DNA from: CAIYZT01 sp947461435
GTDB lineage: Bacteria > Pseudomonadota > Alphaproteobacteria > Rhodobacterales > Rhodobacteraceae
Assembly: GCA_965284435.1 (NCBI GenBank)
Contig: OZ260083.1
Location: forward strand, 682,001 to 746,000
DNA length: 64,000 nucleotides
Direction: 5' to 3'
In this document: positions 51,033-60,672 of the stretch, piece after piece
Numbering within the stretch: position 1 is the stretch's first letter
How the letters are laid out: every line of letters starts with the position of its first letter
Program-made: the position numbers and the translations under genes
The notes under the pieces: model-generated
Told to the model about the DNA's origin: nothing
Databases searched by the model: none
What the model saw: the letters and a program-made list of their open reading frames with translations, nothing else

Positions 51033-51668
51033 TTATTCTGCGGCCAGAACCATGCCAGCATCGGCACGGGTCAGCACGGGTTCATTCAGGCGCGTTTCGG
51101 CGGCGTCGCCCAAGATTTTGGCCACACGGGCCGCATCGGGGATGCAGCGCAGGGCGGGCTGGGTTTTGCCCATCCGCCAAGGGCGCACATGGGGCCAGCA
51201 AACAAGATAGGACAGGCGCGTGTCGCCCAGGGTTTGCAGCGCGATGGTGCCCGAGCCGGAGCGGCGCAGATCAAGGCTGGCGCTGCCGATTTGTTTGAAG
51301 GGCACGTTCAAGGTCACGGTCAGGGCTGCGCCCACCCGCAGTGCCACGCGCGCGGTGGTGATGGTGTAGACGGTGCTACGGGCCTGAACCGTGGCAATCA
51401 GCAGCAAAATTCCGCAGGCGACGACCCCCATGGCCAGATAGGGCAGCATGATGGCGATGATCATGCCGATAGACCCATCAGAGACAACAGAAGCCCGCCA
51501 GAGGGCCAGAACGACGAAATAACCCGCGACCCAGTTCAGCGCCAGCGCATCGCGCGCAAGCGGCAGGATGGCGGGTCTGCCTTGCCACAAAATCTCTTCG
51601 CCTCGCGGTGGCTTTGCCGGAAGGCCCGGCAAAGGTTCGGTTGCGAAATCATCGTGATGTTGTGACAT
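51033..51668 (-). CDS. puhB: PuhB, reaction-centre assembly protein
   Basis: The 211-residue membrane protein has three hydrophobic segments and a PH-like cytoplasmic domain (GEEILWQGRPAI near the start, TVYTITTARVALRVG). This is the PuhB pattern. PuhB is needed for efficient reaction-centre assembly. It lies 53 bases after puhA, with an A-run in the mRNA spacer. Confidence 0.91.
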   Translation of the reverse strand: MSQHHDDFATEPLPGLPAKPPRGEEILWQGRPAILPLARDALALNWVAGYFVVLALWRASVVSDGSIGMIIAIMLPYLAMGVVACGILLLIATVQARSTVYTITTARVALRVGAALTVTLNVPFKQIGSASLDLRRSGSGTIALQTLGDTRLSYLVCWPHVRPWRMGKTQPALRCIPDAARVAKILGDAAETRLNEPVLTRADAGMVLAAE

Positions 51669-51721
51669 GGCAGTTCCCCGTTTTGTTTTTTTTGGCAGTC
51701 TAGGTAGAAAGGTCGGTCAGA

Positions 51722-52480
51722 TCAAAAGCCGCTTTTGCGTTTGGCGGCAGCGTACAGGGTGCCGCCTGCGTAGTAGGCGCTGATCTTGTCTTCTTCGAGC
51801 AAGGTCACTTCGGTCATGGATTTTGTGGCTGGAACGCCATCAAACAGATCCGAGGACAGCGAGTTGATCCGCACGCGGTCTTGCCAGATTTTGACCATCG
51901 GCATCGGAACCAGCCGCTTTGCGCCCGAGTTCAGATCGATCTGAAGGTAGCGCACAAGCTGTTCAGGCGCATCTACCCACATATCCGAGATGGTTCCCAC
52001 GACTTCCAGATCGCCTGCCTGAACGGGCAGGCCGCGCGGGTCACGGCCAGCGGAGACCGAGAAGGTACCGGAAACGGCCATGGGAACGATCTTGTTGTGG
52101 CCGTGACCATCCAGTTCCGGAATGTCGCGGCGCGGGGCCCAAGAGGCCGGACCCACGCCATCCACCATCGGATCGCCGGTCGGGGCATGCGGAAAACCTT
52201 CAGAGACGGCGGTGCGCGCCAAAGCAACTTCGCGGGCCTCACGCTCATAATTCGGGACGGTCACCGACCCACGGCCATGCGGCAGAAGAAAGGTTTTGGG
52301 CTTAGGCAGCGGGAAGGGGCCCTGGTTGGGGGCGGGGGCACCATCCTCGGTTTCGAGGGGGTAGCCTTCGCGCATGTTTTCGGTTTGCAGGTAGTACACA
52401 AGAAGGGCAAAAAAGCCCCAGAACAGCCAGATCGCCAGCGAGGCGAGGTCGAAGTTTCCAAAGAATGTTGTGCCCAGCAT
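51722..52480 (-). CDS. puhA: Reaction centre H subunit
   Basis: The 252-residue protein has one N-terminal membrane helix (LASLAIWLFWGFFALLVYYLQTENMREGYPLE) and a cytoplasmic beta-rich domain (GDLEVVGTISDMWVDAPEQLVRYLQIDL). It caps the L-M core and channels protons to QB. In Rhodobacter the puhA promoter lies in the upstream lhaA gene. Confidence 0.98.
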   Translation of the reverse strand: MLGTTFFGNFDLASLAIWLFWGFFALLVYYLQTENMREGYPLETEDGAPAPNQGPFPLPKPKTFLLPHGRGSVTVPNYEREAREVALARTAVSEGFPHAPTGDPMVDGVGPASWAPRRDIPELDGHGHNKIVPMAVSGTFSVSAGRDPRGLPVQAGDLEVVGTISDMWVDAPEQLVRYLQIDLNSGAKRLVPMPMVKIWQDRVRINSLSSDLFDGVPATKSMTEVTLLEEDKISAYYAGGTLYAAAKRKSGF

Positions 52481-52494
52481 GTTTTCCTCCGGGT

Positions 52495-53955
52495 TCAGTT
52501 AGGGAAGTCCACGAGACCCATTGGGCGTTCGATGGATGTGGCGAGTGGTTTGTAGGGCATGACCCGGACCAGAGGGCCGAGTGCGATCATCGTGGCAAAG
52601 AGCACGAAAATTTCCAGTTGATAGACAACGGCATAGCCTGCGGCGGGGGTTTGAAACACCTCGCCCCATTGACCGGCCATGGCGTAAGACGAGATGACAT
52701 CGCGCAAGGCGCCGCCAAAGGCGATGGACAGGCCGGCGGCTGTGGCCTGCGCTGCGCCCCAGGCGCCCAGAACCAAACCGCGGCCCGCCGCGCCCTGTTC
52801 CGGCAAGGACATGGCGGCCGTCAGGGTGGAGACCGCGAACAGACCCGCCCCAAGGCCAATGCCCCAAGCCCCGATAAAGAACATCACCGCTGATTGCAGG
52901 GGGGCGGCGAAGATGACCATCAAGAAGGCCGCCACACCCACCAACATTCCGCGGACGGACATGCGGAACATGTCTTGTCCCTGCCCCATCCAGCGGCCTG
53001 CCAGACCGAAGCCCACCAGCGCGCCGATGGCGTTGCAGGCGGTCAACCATGTGGTCGAACCCACAGACAGCCCCAGAATCTCGGCCCCATAGGGTTCCAA
53101 AAGCACGTCTTGCATCTGAAAGCCGACGGTTCCCATCACGACAACCAGCAAAAGACGGCCCGCCGTTCCGCCTGCCATCAGATCGCGCCAGCCTTCGTTG
53201 AAGATCGGCGGGGTTTCTTCCATCTGCTCTTTGGTCATGGGCTGCACCTTTTCCTGTTTCCACAGGGCAATCAGGTTCAACACCATGGTGGCCACACCGC
53301 ACCCTTGCACAACGCGGACCAGAAGGATCGGGTCATAGCTGCGCAACAGCCAGCCAAGGATGATGGCGGACACGGCCATGCCAAGCAAGAACATCACATA
53401 AAGAAGCGCGACAACACGCGGCCGGGTTTCCGGCGTGGCGCGGTCTGAGGCGAGTGCCAGGCCCGCGGTTTGCGTCATGTGCATCCCGATGCCCGTCATC
53501 AAGAAGGCGATTCCTGCCAAGGCTTTCCCGGCCCATTCCGGCCCATGGATCTGATCGCCTGACAGAACGATCAAGGCGAAGGGCATGATGGCCAAACCGC
53601 CCATTTGCCACAGGCTGCCGAACCACAGATAGGGGATCCTTTTCCATCCGATCCAGCTGCGGTGGGTATCGGATTTATGGCCCAGCATCGCGCGAAACGG
53701 TGCCGAGACGACGGGAAGGGCAATCATGATGGCCACAACCGAGGCCGGGACCGAAAGTTCGACGATCATCACGCGGTTCAAGGTGCCCAAAAGCAAGACA
53801 GTGGCCATACCGACGGAGACCTGAAACAGGCCAAGACGCAACAATTGCGGCAGGGTCAGCCCTTCGCTTGCGGCGTCAGCAAACGGCATCCAAGAGGCGC
53901 TGAGTTGCTTGACGTGTTTGGCCTTGAAGATGATCACGCCCGATACTCCAGACAT
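52495..53955 (-). CDS. lhaA: LhaA, LH1 assembly factor (PucC/LhaA family)
   Basis: The 486-residue protein has about 12 membrane segments of the major-facilitator fold and starts with the LhaA/PucC region LPQLLRLGLFQVSVGMATVLLLGTLNRVMIVEL. It lies between bchM and puhA, the lhaA position; pucC would be near pucBA. It guides LH1 subunits and pigment insertion. It overlaps the end of bchM by 22 bases. Confidence 0.94.
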   Translation of the reverse strand: MSGVSGVIIFKAKHVKQLSASWMPFADAASEGLTLPQLLRLGLFQVSVGMATVLLLGTLNRVMIVELSVPASVVAIMIALPVVSAPFRAMLGHKSDTHRSWIGWKRIPYLWFGSLWQMGGLAIMPFALIVLSGDQIHGPEWAGKALAGIAFLMTGIGMHMTQTAGLALASDRATPETRPRVVALLYVMFLLGMAVSAIILGWLLRSYDPILLVRVVQGCGVATMVLNLIALWKQEKVQPMTKEQMEETPPIFNEGWRDLMAGGTAGRLLLVVVMGTVGFQMQDVLLEPYGAEILGLSVGSTTWLTACNAIGALVGFGLAGRWMGQGQDMFRMSVRGMLVGVAAFLMVIFAAPLQSAVMFFIGAWGIGLGAGLFAVSTLTAAMSLPEQGAAGRGLVLGAWGAAQATAAGLSIAFGGALRDVISSYAMAGQWGEVFQTPAAGYAVVYQLEIFVLFATMIALGPLVRVMPYKPLATSIERPMGLVDFPN

Positions 53956-54599
53956 TCAGAAATATAGAACCCGCGCGACACGCGGCCGGCCTTGGTCACT
54001 TTGCCGCCCGTGGATTTTTTCAAGGTGGACAAGGCATGCGGGACCATGATGGGGCTGCGATCCTTGCGCGGAAAGGCTTTGCCGATGCTCCAGAACGTCA
54101 TCAGGAACGGGGTGCGCGGGGCCACGGTGAAGACCACCGATTGGGCCGTGCGCGCGGCAAGGCGTTGCAGGGCTGCCGTGATGTCGGCGGTGCCATAATA
54201 GATCAGACTGTCCATGGCCAAGACATAGTCAAAAGCGCCATAATCGGCCGTCATGTCACCCGACGCAAAGCTGACGCGCGGGGCCAACGCCTCGGGCAGA
54301 CGTTTTTGCGCGATCTCGATCAGGGCCGGAGAGATATCGACCGCCATCACATCGGCGCCGCGCGCGGCCAGTTCGGCCGTCATCTGACCGGCACCGCATC
54401 CGGCATCCAGCACCCGCGCGCCGCGCAGGTCGGCGGGCAGACGCGACAGCATCAGCGCCCGCATGGAATCGCGCCCTTCGCGGACGGTTTGGCGGATGCG
54501 GCTGACCGGAGCGTCAGACGTCAGGCGTTCCCAAACCTTGGTGGCGGAGCGATCAAAGTAGTCTTCAACGCGGGTCAGGGTTCCGTGATAGTTCGACAT
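53934..54599 (-). CDS. bchM: Mg-protoporphyrin IX O-methyltransferase
   Basis: The 221-residue SAM-dependent enzyme methylates the ring-C propionate of Mg-protoporphyrin. It shows VLDAGCGAGQMTAELAARGADVMAVDISPALIE near residue 63 and YDRSATKVWERLTSDAPVSRIR upstream. Length is normal. It lies two bases after bchL. Confidence 0.96.
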   Translation of the reverse strand: MSNYHGTLTRVEDYFDRSATKVWERLTSDAPVSRIRQTVREGRDSMRALMLSRLPADLRGARVLDAGCGAGQMTAELAARGADVMAVDISPALIEIAQKRLPEALAPRVSFASGDMTADYGAFDYVLAMDSLIYYGTADITAALQRLAARTAQSVVFTVAPRTPFLMTFWSIGKAFPRKDRSPIMVPHALSTLKKSTGGKVTKAGRVSRGFYISECLEYRA

Positions 54600-54601
54600 G
54601 A

Positions 54602-55504
54602 TCAGTCAAATCCCAAAAGCTCGAAGATCTCGCGGTCGGGCAAAGGCGCGGGGGTGGATCCGGGCAATTGCACCGAACGCCACAGCGTATCGGCCAGTTT
54701 CATGTATTCCGCGCGGGCCATGACCACGTCTTCGGCATCATCCATTTCAAAGAGGGTCTTTTTCTTCAACCGAGAGCGGCGGATGGCATCGATGTCGGGC
54801 ATATGGGCCAGACGGTTGAAACCGACCTTGGCGCAATAGCGGTCTACCTCGTCTGTCTGGCGCGAACGGTTGGCAACGCAGCCGGCCAGTTGCACCTTGT
54901 AGTTGCCCGATTTGGCCTGAACGGCGGCAATGATGCGGTTCATCGCATAAATGCTGTCAAAGTCATTGGCGGTGACAATCACCGCGCGGTCGGCGTGTTG
55001 CAGCGGCGCGGCGAACCCGCCGCAGACCACATCGCCCAACACATCAAAGATCACCACATCGGTGTCTTCCAGCAGGTGATGTTGTTTGAGCAGTTTTACC
55101 GTCTGCCCAACCACATACCCGCCGCAGCCCGTGCCCGCCGGGGGGCCGCCAGCCTCGACGCATTTCACGCCATTGAAGCCGGTGGCAACATAATCTTCGG
55201 GGCGCAACTCTTCGGCGTGGAAATCAACATCCTTGAGGATGTCGATCACGGTGGGTTGCAACCGGCCTGTCAATGTGAAGGTCGAATCGTGTTTCGGGTC
55301 GCAGCCGATCTGCAGCACGCGCTTTCCCATCATGGAAAAGGCGGCAGACAGATTTGACGAGGTGGTCGATTTTCCGATGCCCCCTTTTCCGTAGACCGAA
55401 AACACCTTGGCGCCTTCGATTTTGGTTTCGGGATCAAGATGAACTTGAACGGAGCCATCTCCGTCCAGTCCGCGCAGGTTTGGAACCAAGTCTAACGGGC
55501 TCAT
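54602..55504 (-). CDS. bchL: Light-independent protochlorophyllide reductase iron protein BchL
   Basis: The 300-residue NifH-like ATPase donates electrons to BchNB. It shows VYGKGGIGKSTTSSNLSAAF (P-loop near residue 39), IGCDPKHDSTFTLTGRLQPTVID and cluster Cys residues in GTGCGGYVV and GDVVCGGFAAPL. The ATG at 55504 after GAGAGGCCCCC gives the family start MSPLDLVPNLRGLDG. Confidence 0.97.
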   Translation of the reverse strand: MSPLDLVPNLRGLDGDGSVQVHLDPETKIEGAKVFSVYGKGGIGKSTTSSNLSAAFSMMGKRVLQIGCDPKHDSTFTLTGRLQPTVIDILKDVDFHAEELRPEDYVATGFNGVKCVEAGGPPAGTGCGGYVVGQTVKLLKQHHLLEDTDVVIFDVLGDVVCGGFAAPLQHADRAVIVTANDFDSIYAMNRIIAAVQAKSGNYKVQLAGCVANRSRQTDEVDRYCAKVGFNRLAHMPDIDAIRRSRLKKKTLFEMDDAEDVVMARAEYMKLADTLWRSVQLPGSTPAPLPDREIFELLGFD

Positions 55505-55541
55505 AGGGGGCCTCTCATGATTAGGGGGTGGGACGATGCGG

Positions 55542-58500
55542 TCATTGGGCAGCGATCCCTTCCAGACGGTCTTCAAGTTCTTCGGCGGCGCCTTGCAGCG
55601 CGGCCAAGGTGGCGGCATCCGGTGTCCAGTAGGAGCGCTCGGACGCTTCGATCAGGCGGTTGGCCATACGGGCCGACGCCTGGGGGTTGAGATCTGCCAT
55701 GCGCTTGCGCATGGCATCGTCCAACACAAAGGTTTCAGACAGGCGTTGATAGACCCAAGGATCCACGGCTTCGGCGGTGGCCGACCAGCCCATGGTGTTG
55801 GTCACGTAAGATTCAATCTGACGAACCCCTTCGGCGCCGTGTTTCAAGAGGCCTTCATAAAACTTGGGGTTCAACTGCCGCGAGCGGCTTTCGAGCGCGA
55901 TCTGGTCGCGCAGGGTGCGGATCTTGCCGGTGCCGCGCGTCTGGTCCGAGATGTAGACCGGCGTTTCCACGCCGCGCTGACGTTTGACGGCGCGGGCAAT
56001 ACCGCCCAGCGTATCAAAGTAGTGATCGACCGAGGTGACGCCCAATTCGACCGATTCCAGATTTTGATAGGCCAGTTCGACGTTCTTCAGCGCCTTTTGC
56101 AGGACCGCCGCATTTTTCACGGCCTTGCCGTTCAGGCCATAAGCAAAGCTTTTGCGGTTTTCGTAAGCATCGGCCAATTCATCTTCGTCGCCGAAAGTGG
56201 ATTGATCCACCAGAACGTTGACATTGGAGCCATAGGCGCCTTCGGCATTGGAAAAGACGCGCAGTGAGGCGGTTTCCATATCGACACCCATCTGTTCGGC
56301 ATAGGCCAAAGCATGGGCGCGGATGAAGTTTTGCGACAAGGGTTCATCGGCAATGGCGCATTTGTAGGCCGCTTCGGCCAGCATCTTAGTCTGCAAAGGC
56401 AGCAGGTCGCGGAAGATTCCGGACAGGGTCATCAGCACGTCGATGCGCGGGCGGCCCAGTTGTGACAGCGGGATCAGATCCGCGCCGCACAGGCGACCAT
56501 AGGCATCAAAGCGCGGGCGTGTTCCCATCAGCGCGAGGGCCTGACCCACAGGCCCGCCGTCGGATTTGATATTGTCCGATCCCCACAGAACCAAGGCGAT
56601 GGAACGCGGCAAGGTGGGGTGGGTCGCGAGCAACTTTTCGGCCTGCGCCGCCCCATCGCGCAGGGCGAATTCGGTGGGCATGCGGAAGGGGTCAAAGGCG
56701 TGGATATTGCGGCCCGTGGGCAGAATCTGGGGGGCGCGGATCAGATCGCCGCCCGGAACCGGCGCAATGAAGCGGGCCGACAGGGCGCGCAGGATGCCAG
56801 GCGTTTCGGTGTCTTGCGACAACAGGGCGTCAAGGCGTTTACGCTCGACATTGTCCATCGCGGGCAGCAGATCAAGGTATTCGGCGCGTGCAGCATCCGA
56901 CATCGGGCGGCCGACCACGTGCAGACCGTCGGGGATCAGGGCATCTTCGGCTTCGAGCAGTTTCAGCCAAAGGGCGGCGGGGGGAAGATGGCCCATGTCC
57001 ACGGCGGTGGCTTGTTCGGCAATCAAGGCTTCCAGATCGGAACGTTCGGCGGCATCGGGGGTCAGGGCGCGCCAGCGGGACAGGCTGTCTTTCAGATCAA
57101 CCAAACCCTTGTACAGGCCCGCCTGTGCCAAGGGCGGTGTCAGGTGGGTGATGGTGATGGCGTTTGAACGACGCTTTGCCAACGACGCCTCGGACGGGTT
57201 ATTGGCGGCATAAAGGTAGATGTTGGGCATTTCGCCGATCAGGCGATCGGGCCAGTCGCGCGCGCCAAGGCCCGCCTGTTTGCCGGGCATGAATTCAAGC
57301 GCGCCGTGCATGCCGAAATGAAGCAGAACATCGGCGCTGTAGGTGTTGCGCAGCCACAGATAGAACTGCACGAAGGCGTGGGTGGGGGCGAAACCGCGTT
57401 CAAACAGCAGACGCATCGGGTCGCCTTCATAGCCGAAGGTGGGCTGCAGGCCGACGAAGATATTGCCAAATTGTTTGCCAAGCACAAAGACGTTGCGCCC
57501 GTCGGATTGAACCTTGCCGGGGGCGGGGCCCCACGACGCCTCAATCGCCTTGAGGGGCGGGGTGTTGCGCACGATGGTATCGGCATCGACGAAGGCGGCG
57601 ACGTTTGCCGGCTGGCCATATTGCCGGGAATTGCCACCCAAAACCGAGTCGCGCAGATCATCGACCGATGCAGGCACATCAAGGGTATAACCATCGGCCT
57701 TCATGGCCTTCATCGTATTGTGCAGGCTTTCAAACACGGAAAGATAGGCGGCCGTCCCGGCGGCCCCGGCGTTTGGCGGAAAGCCGAACAGCACGATGCC
57801 CACTTTCTTGTCAGCGTTCTTTATTTTGCGCAGGCTGGCCATACGCAGGGTTTTTTCGGCCAGCGAGGTGATGCGTTCGTGGCAGGGCGACATCGCGCGG
57901 CTGTCGGGCGAGCCTTTGCACATGTGACTGCACCCTTGGCAGCCGTCCAGACTGTGACGGCCTGCAAAAACTGTCGGGTTCGTTGCCCCGTCAATTTCCG
58001 GCAGGGCGATCAGCATGGTGGTTTCAATCGGACCCAAGCCCTGACCGGCCGTGGCCCATTGGCCAAGGGTCTGAAATTCAAGCGGATGGGCCGCGATATA
58101 GGGCACATCCAGCGCCGACAGGGCGGCCACAGCGGCCGGGCTGTCATTATAAGCCGGCCCGCCAACAAGGGAAAACCCGGTCAATGACACCATGGTATCA
58201 ATGGTGGTGCCTTTGGCGTTCTGGAAATAAGCCTCGATCGCGGGGCGACCATCAAGGCCGCCTGCAAAGGCGGGAACGCAGGCGATACCCTTGGCCTCGA
58301 AAGCCGCGATGACGGAATCGTAATGTGCGGTATCGGAGGCCAGCACATAAGAGCGCAGCATCAAAAGGCCAACGGTTGCGGTTGCGCCTGCCGGACGGGG
58401 AAGATCTGCCAGATTGGTGGTGATGCGGCCCTTGAGCGAGGGGTGGTACAAACCGACGTCAGGATAATCAACCGGGGCCTTGGCCACGGCGCCGCGCCAA

Positions 58501-59111
58501 TCCTTGCGGACGCAATAGCGACCGATCAGGAACCGGATCATCTGTTCGATATTGTCATCCGACCCGCCCAGCCAATATTGCATGGACAAGAACCAAGCGC
58601 GCAGATCCTGGGCCTTTCCGGGGATGAAGCGCAGGATTTTTGGCAAGCGGCGCAGCATCTTCATCTGGCTTTCGCCCGATTTGCCGCCCGCCTTTGACGA
58701 GGGTTTCAGCTTTTTCAGCAAGGCCATGGCGGTTGACGCCGGCTTGCCCATGTCCAGATCGCCCATCTTCGTCAACTTGACGATGGCATTGTCGGCCACA
58801 ACGCCGATGAAGGCATCCACACGCTCGCGCGCTTCGGTCAGGTCGGGCAGGATGGCGTTGATGTGTTCTTCGATGAACAAAAGGTTCGCAACAACGATGT
58901 CTGCCGTCGCGAGCGCCTGTTTGCAGCGTTGCAACGACGCCGGATTTTCCGACCATTCCGCCGCCGCATGAATAGAGACGTTCAGACCGGGGAAATCTTT
59001 GGACAGGCGCGGGGCGATGCGGGCGGCAGGGCCGGCTGCGTGCTGGTCCAGTGTCACCACAACAATGTTGTAGGACACGCGGGTTCCTGTCAGGGGCGTA
59101 TCAGCGCGCAT
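55542..59111 (-). CDS. bchH: Magnesium chelatase porphyrin-binding subunit H
   Basis: The 1189-residue catalytic subunit binds protoporphyrin IX and inserts Mg with BchI and BchD. It shows YNIVVVTLDQHAAGPAARI near the start, CQGCSHMCKGSPDSRAMSPCHERITSLAEKTLR in the middle, VLLHFGMHGALEFMPGKQAGLG and LYAANNPSEASLAKRRSNAITITHLTPPL further on. Length is normal. It overlaps bchB by 11 bases. Confidence 0.98.
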   Translation of the reverse strand: MRADTPLTGTRVSYNIVVVTLDQHAAGPAARIAPRLSKDFPGLNVSIHAAAEWSENPASLQRCKQALATADIVVANLLFIEEHINAILPDLTEARERVDAFIGVVADNAIVKLTKMGDLDMGKPASTAMALLKKLKPSSKAGGKSGESQMKMLRRLPKILRFIPGKAQDLRAWFLSMQYWLGGSDDNIEQMIRFLIGRYCVRKDWRGAVAKAPVDYPDVGLYHPSLKGRITTNLADLPRPAGATATVGLLMLRSYVLASDTAHYDSVIAAFEAKGIACVPAFAGGLDGRPAIEAYFQNAKGTTIDTMVSLTGFSLVGGPAYNDSPAAVAALSALDVPYIAAHPLEFQTLGQWATAGQGLGPIETTMLIALPEIDGATNPTVFAGRHSLDGCQGCSHMCKGSPDSRAMSPCHERITSLAEKTLRMASLRKIKNADKKVGIVLFGFPPNAGAAGTAAYLSVFESLHNTMKAMKADGYTLDVPASVDDLRDSVLGGNSRQYGQPANVAAFVDADTIVRNTPPLKAIEASWGPAPGKVQSDGRNVFVLGKQFGNIFVGLQPTFGYEGDPMRLLFERGFAPTHAFVQFYLWLRNTYSADVLLHFGMHGALEFMPGKQAGLGARDWPDRLIGEMPNIYLYAANNPSEASLAKRRSNAITITHLTPPLAQAGLYKGLVDLKDSLSRWRALTPDAAERSDLEALIAEQATAVDMGHLPPAALWLKLLEAEDALIPDGLHVVGRPMSDAARAEYLDLLPAMDNVERKRLDALLSQDTETPGILRALSARFIAPVPGGDLIRAPQILPTGRNIHAFDPFRMPTEFALRDGAAQAEKLLATHPTLPRSIALVLWGSDNIKSDGGPVGQALALMGTRPRFDAYGRLCGADLIPLSQLGRPRIDVLMTLSGIFRDLLPLQTKMLAEAAYKCAIADEPLSQNFIRAHALAYAEQMGVDMETASLRVFSNAEGAYGSNVNVLVDQSTFGDEDELADAYENRKSFAYGLNGKAVKNAAVLQKALKNVELAYQNLESVELGVTSVDHYFDTLGGIARAVKRQRGVETPVYISDQTRGTGKIRTLRDQIALESRSRQLNPKFYEGLLKHGAEGVRQIESYVTNTMGWSATAEAVDPWVYQRLSETFVLDDAMRKRMADLNPQASARMANRLIEASERSYWTPDAATLAALQGAAEELEDRLEGIAAQ

Positions 59112-60672
59112 AATGTGCCTTTGCCTCGTACAGGGTTTCGACGGAGATCGCGGTTACACCTTTGCCCAAGGCATAGTTTTCGGTGTTGCGCCGGGCCTTG
59201 CCCCGCACGAAGAACGGGATCTTTTTCAACTCTTTTTCCGCATCTGAAAGCCAGACCATTTCCCCCGTTTGCGGAGCAGGCGCTTCTGTGGATGCCGGTT
59301 CGGCATTCATCATGGGCGCCTCAGGTTCGGCCGTTTGGGCGGGCGTGTCGACGCGGGGTTTGTGGGCCCCTCCATGATGGGACGCGCCCGCTTCGTCATG
59401 GAATTCAAAATCGTCACGGAACATGTGGAGCAGATGTTCTTCCAGACCCATGACCAGGGGGTGAACCCAGGTATCAAAGATGACATTGGCGCCTTCCCAG
59501 CCCATTTGCGGCGAGTAGCGGGCCGGAAAATCCTGCACGTGGACGGGCGCAGAAATGACCGCGCAGGGAATGCCCAGCCGTTTGCCGATGTGCCGTTCCA
59601 TCTGCGTACCAAGGATCAGTTCGGGTTGCAGGGCGGCAATGGCGGCCTCGACTTCAAGATAGTCATCGCTGATCAGCGCCTCTACCCCGTAGTCTTTTGC
59701 CAGCTGACGGATGGGGCGGGCCATTTCGCGGTTGAAACAGCCAAGACCTGCCACGTCAAAGCCCATCTCTTCGCGGGCAATGCGGGCGGCGGCGGCGACA
59801 TGGGTGCCATCGCCAAACAGGAAAACGCGCTTTCCCGTCAGATAGGTACTGTCAACCGAGCGCGTCCACCACGGCAGGCGCAGGCGGGATGTATCGGCCT
59901 TGACAGGAAGGCCGGTGATGCGGGCCACTTCGGCCAGAAAATCGTGGGTGGCGCCGACGCCGATGGGAACAATCTTTGTGAAAGGTTGTTTGAACGTCGT
60001 CTCAAGCCAGCGCGCGGCGGATTCGGCATGTTCGGGATACATCAGAACGTTGAAATGCGCCGCGCCAAGGCGGGCGATATCTGAAGGGCGCGCGCCCATC
60101 GGGGCCACGACGTTGACGCCAACGCCCATCTCTGCCAGCAACCGCGTCAGTTCCGTAATATCGTCGCGGTGGCGAAAGCCAAGCGCGGTTGGGCCGATCA
60201 GATTGGCCGTGATCTGGGCCGTGCGGGCCACGGGTTTGGCAAGGTGGCGGACGATTTGCAAAAACGTCTCGTCCGTGCCGAAGCCTTCCTTGCGTTGATA
60301 CGAGGGCAGATCCAGCGGAATGACGGGGATTCCAAGCGCCATGGAATCGGCCAATCCGCCCGGATCGTCCTGAATGAGTTCGGCCGTGCATGAGGCGCCA
60401 ACGATCAGCGCCTCGGGGGCGAAGCGTTCAACGGCGTCTTTGCAGGCGGTCTTGAACAGACCGGCCGTATCGGCCCCCAGATCGCGGGCCTGAAAGGTGG
60501 TGTAGGTGACCGGCGGGCGATGGTCGCGCCGTTCGATCATTGTGAACAAAAGATCGGCATAGGTATCGCCCTGCGGGGCGTGCAGGACATAGTGCAAGCC
60601 CTTCATGCCCGTGGCCACGCGCATGGCCCCTACGTGGGGCGGACCTTCGTATGTCCACAGCGTCAGTTTCAT
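59101..60672 (-). CDS. bchB: Light-independent protochlorophyllide reductase subunit B
   Basis: The 523-residue NifK-like subunit of dark protochlorophyllide reductase. The cluster ligand Asp36 is present (APQGDTYADLL), along with GASCTAELIQDDPGGLA and FGDGTHVAAAARIA. The C-terminal domain includes WLSDAEKELKKIPFFVRGKARRNTENYA. The linker before that is Ala/Glu/Pro rich and variable. It overlaps bchN by four bases. Confidence 0.97.
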   Translation of the reverse strand: MKLTLWTYEGPPHVGAMRVATGMKGLHYVLHAPQGDTYADLLFTMIERRDHRPPVTYTTFQARDLGADTAGLFKTACKDAVERFAPEALIVGASCTAELIQDDPGGLADSMALGIPVIPLDLPSYQRKEGFGTDETFLQIVRHLAKPVARTAQITANLIGPTALGFRHRDDITELTRLLAEMGVGVNVVAPMGARPSDIARLGAAHFNVLMYPEHAESAARWLETTFKQPFTKIVPIGVGATHDFLAEVARITGLPVKADTSRLRLPWWTRSVDSTYLTGKRVFLFGDGTHVAAAARIAREEMGFDVAGLGCFNREMARPIRQLAKDYGVEALISDDYLEVEAAIAALQPELILGTQMERHIGKRLGIPCAVISAPVHVQDFPARYSPQMGWEGANVIFDTWVHPLVMGLEEHLLHMFRDDFEFHDEAGASHHGGAHKPRVDTPAQTAEPEAPMMNAEPASTEAPAPQTGEMVWLSDAEKELKKIPFFVRGKARRNTENYALGKGVTAISVETLYEAKAHYAR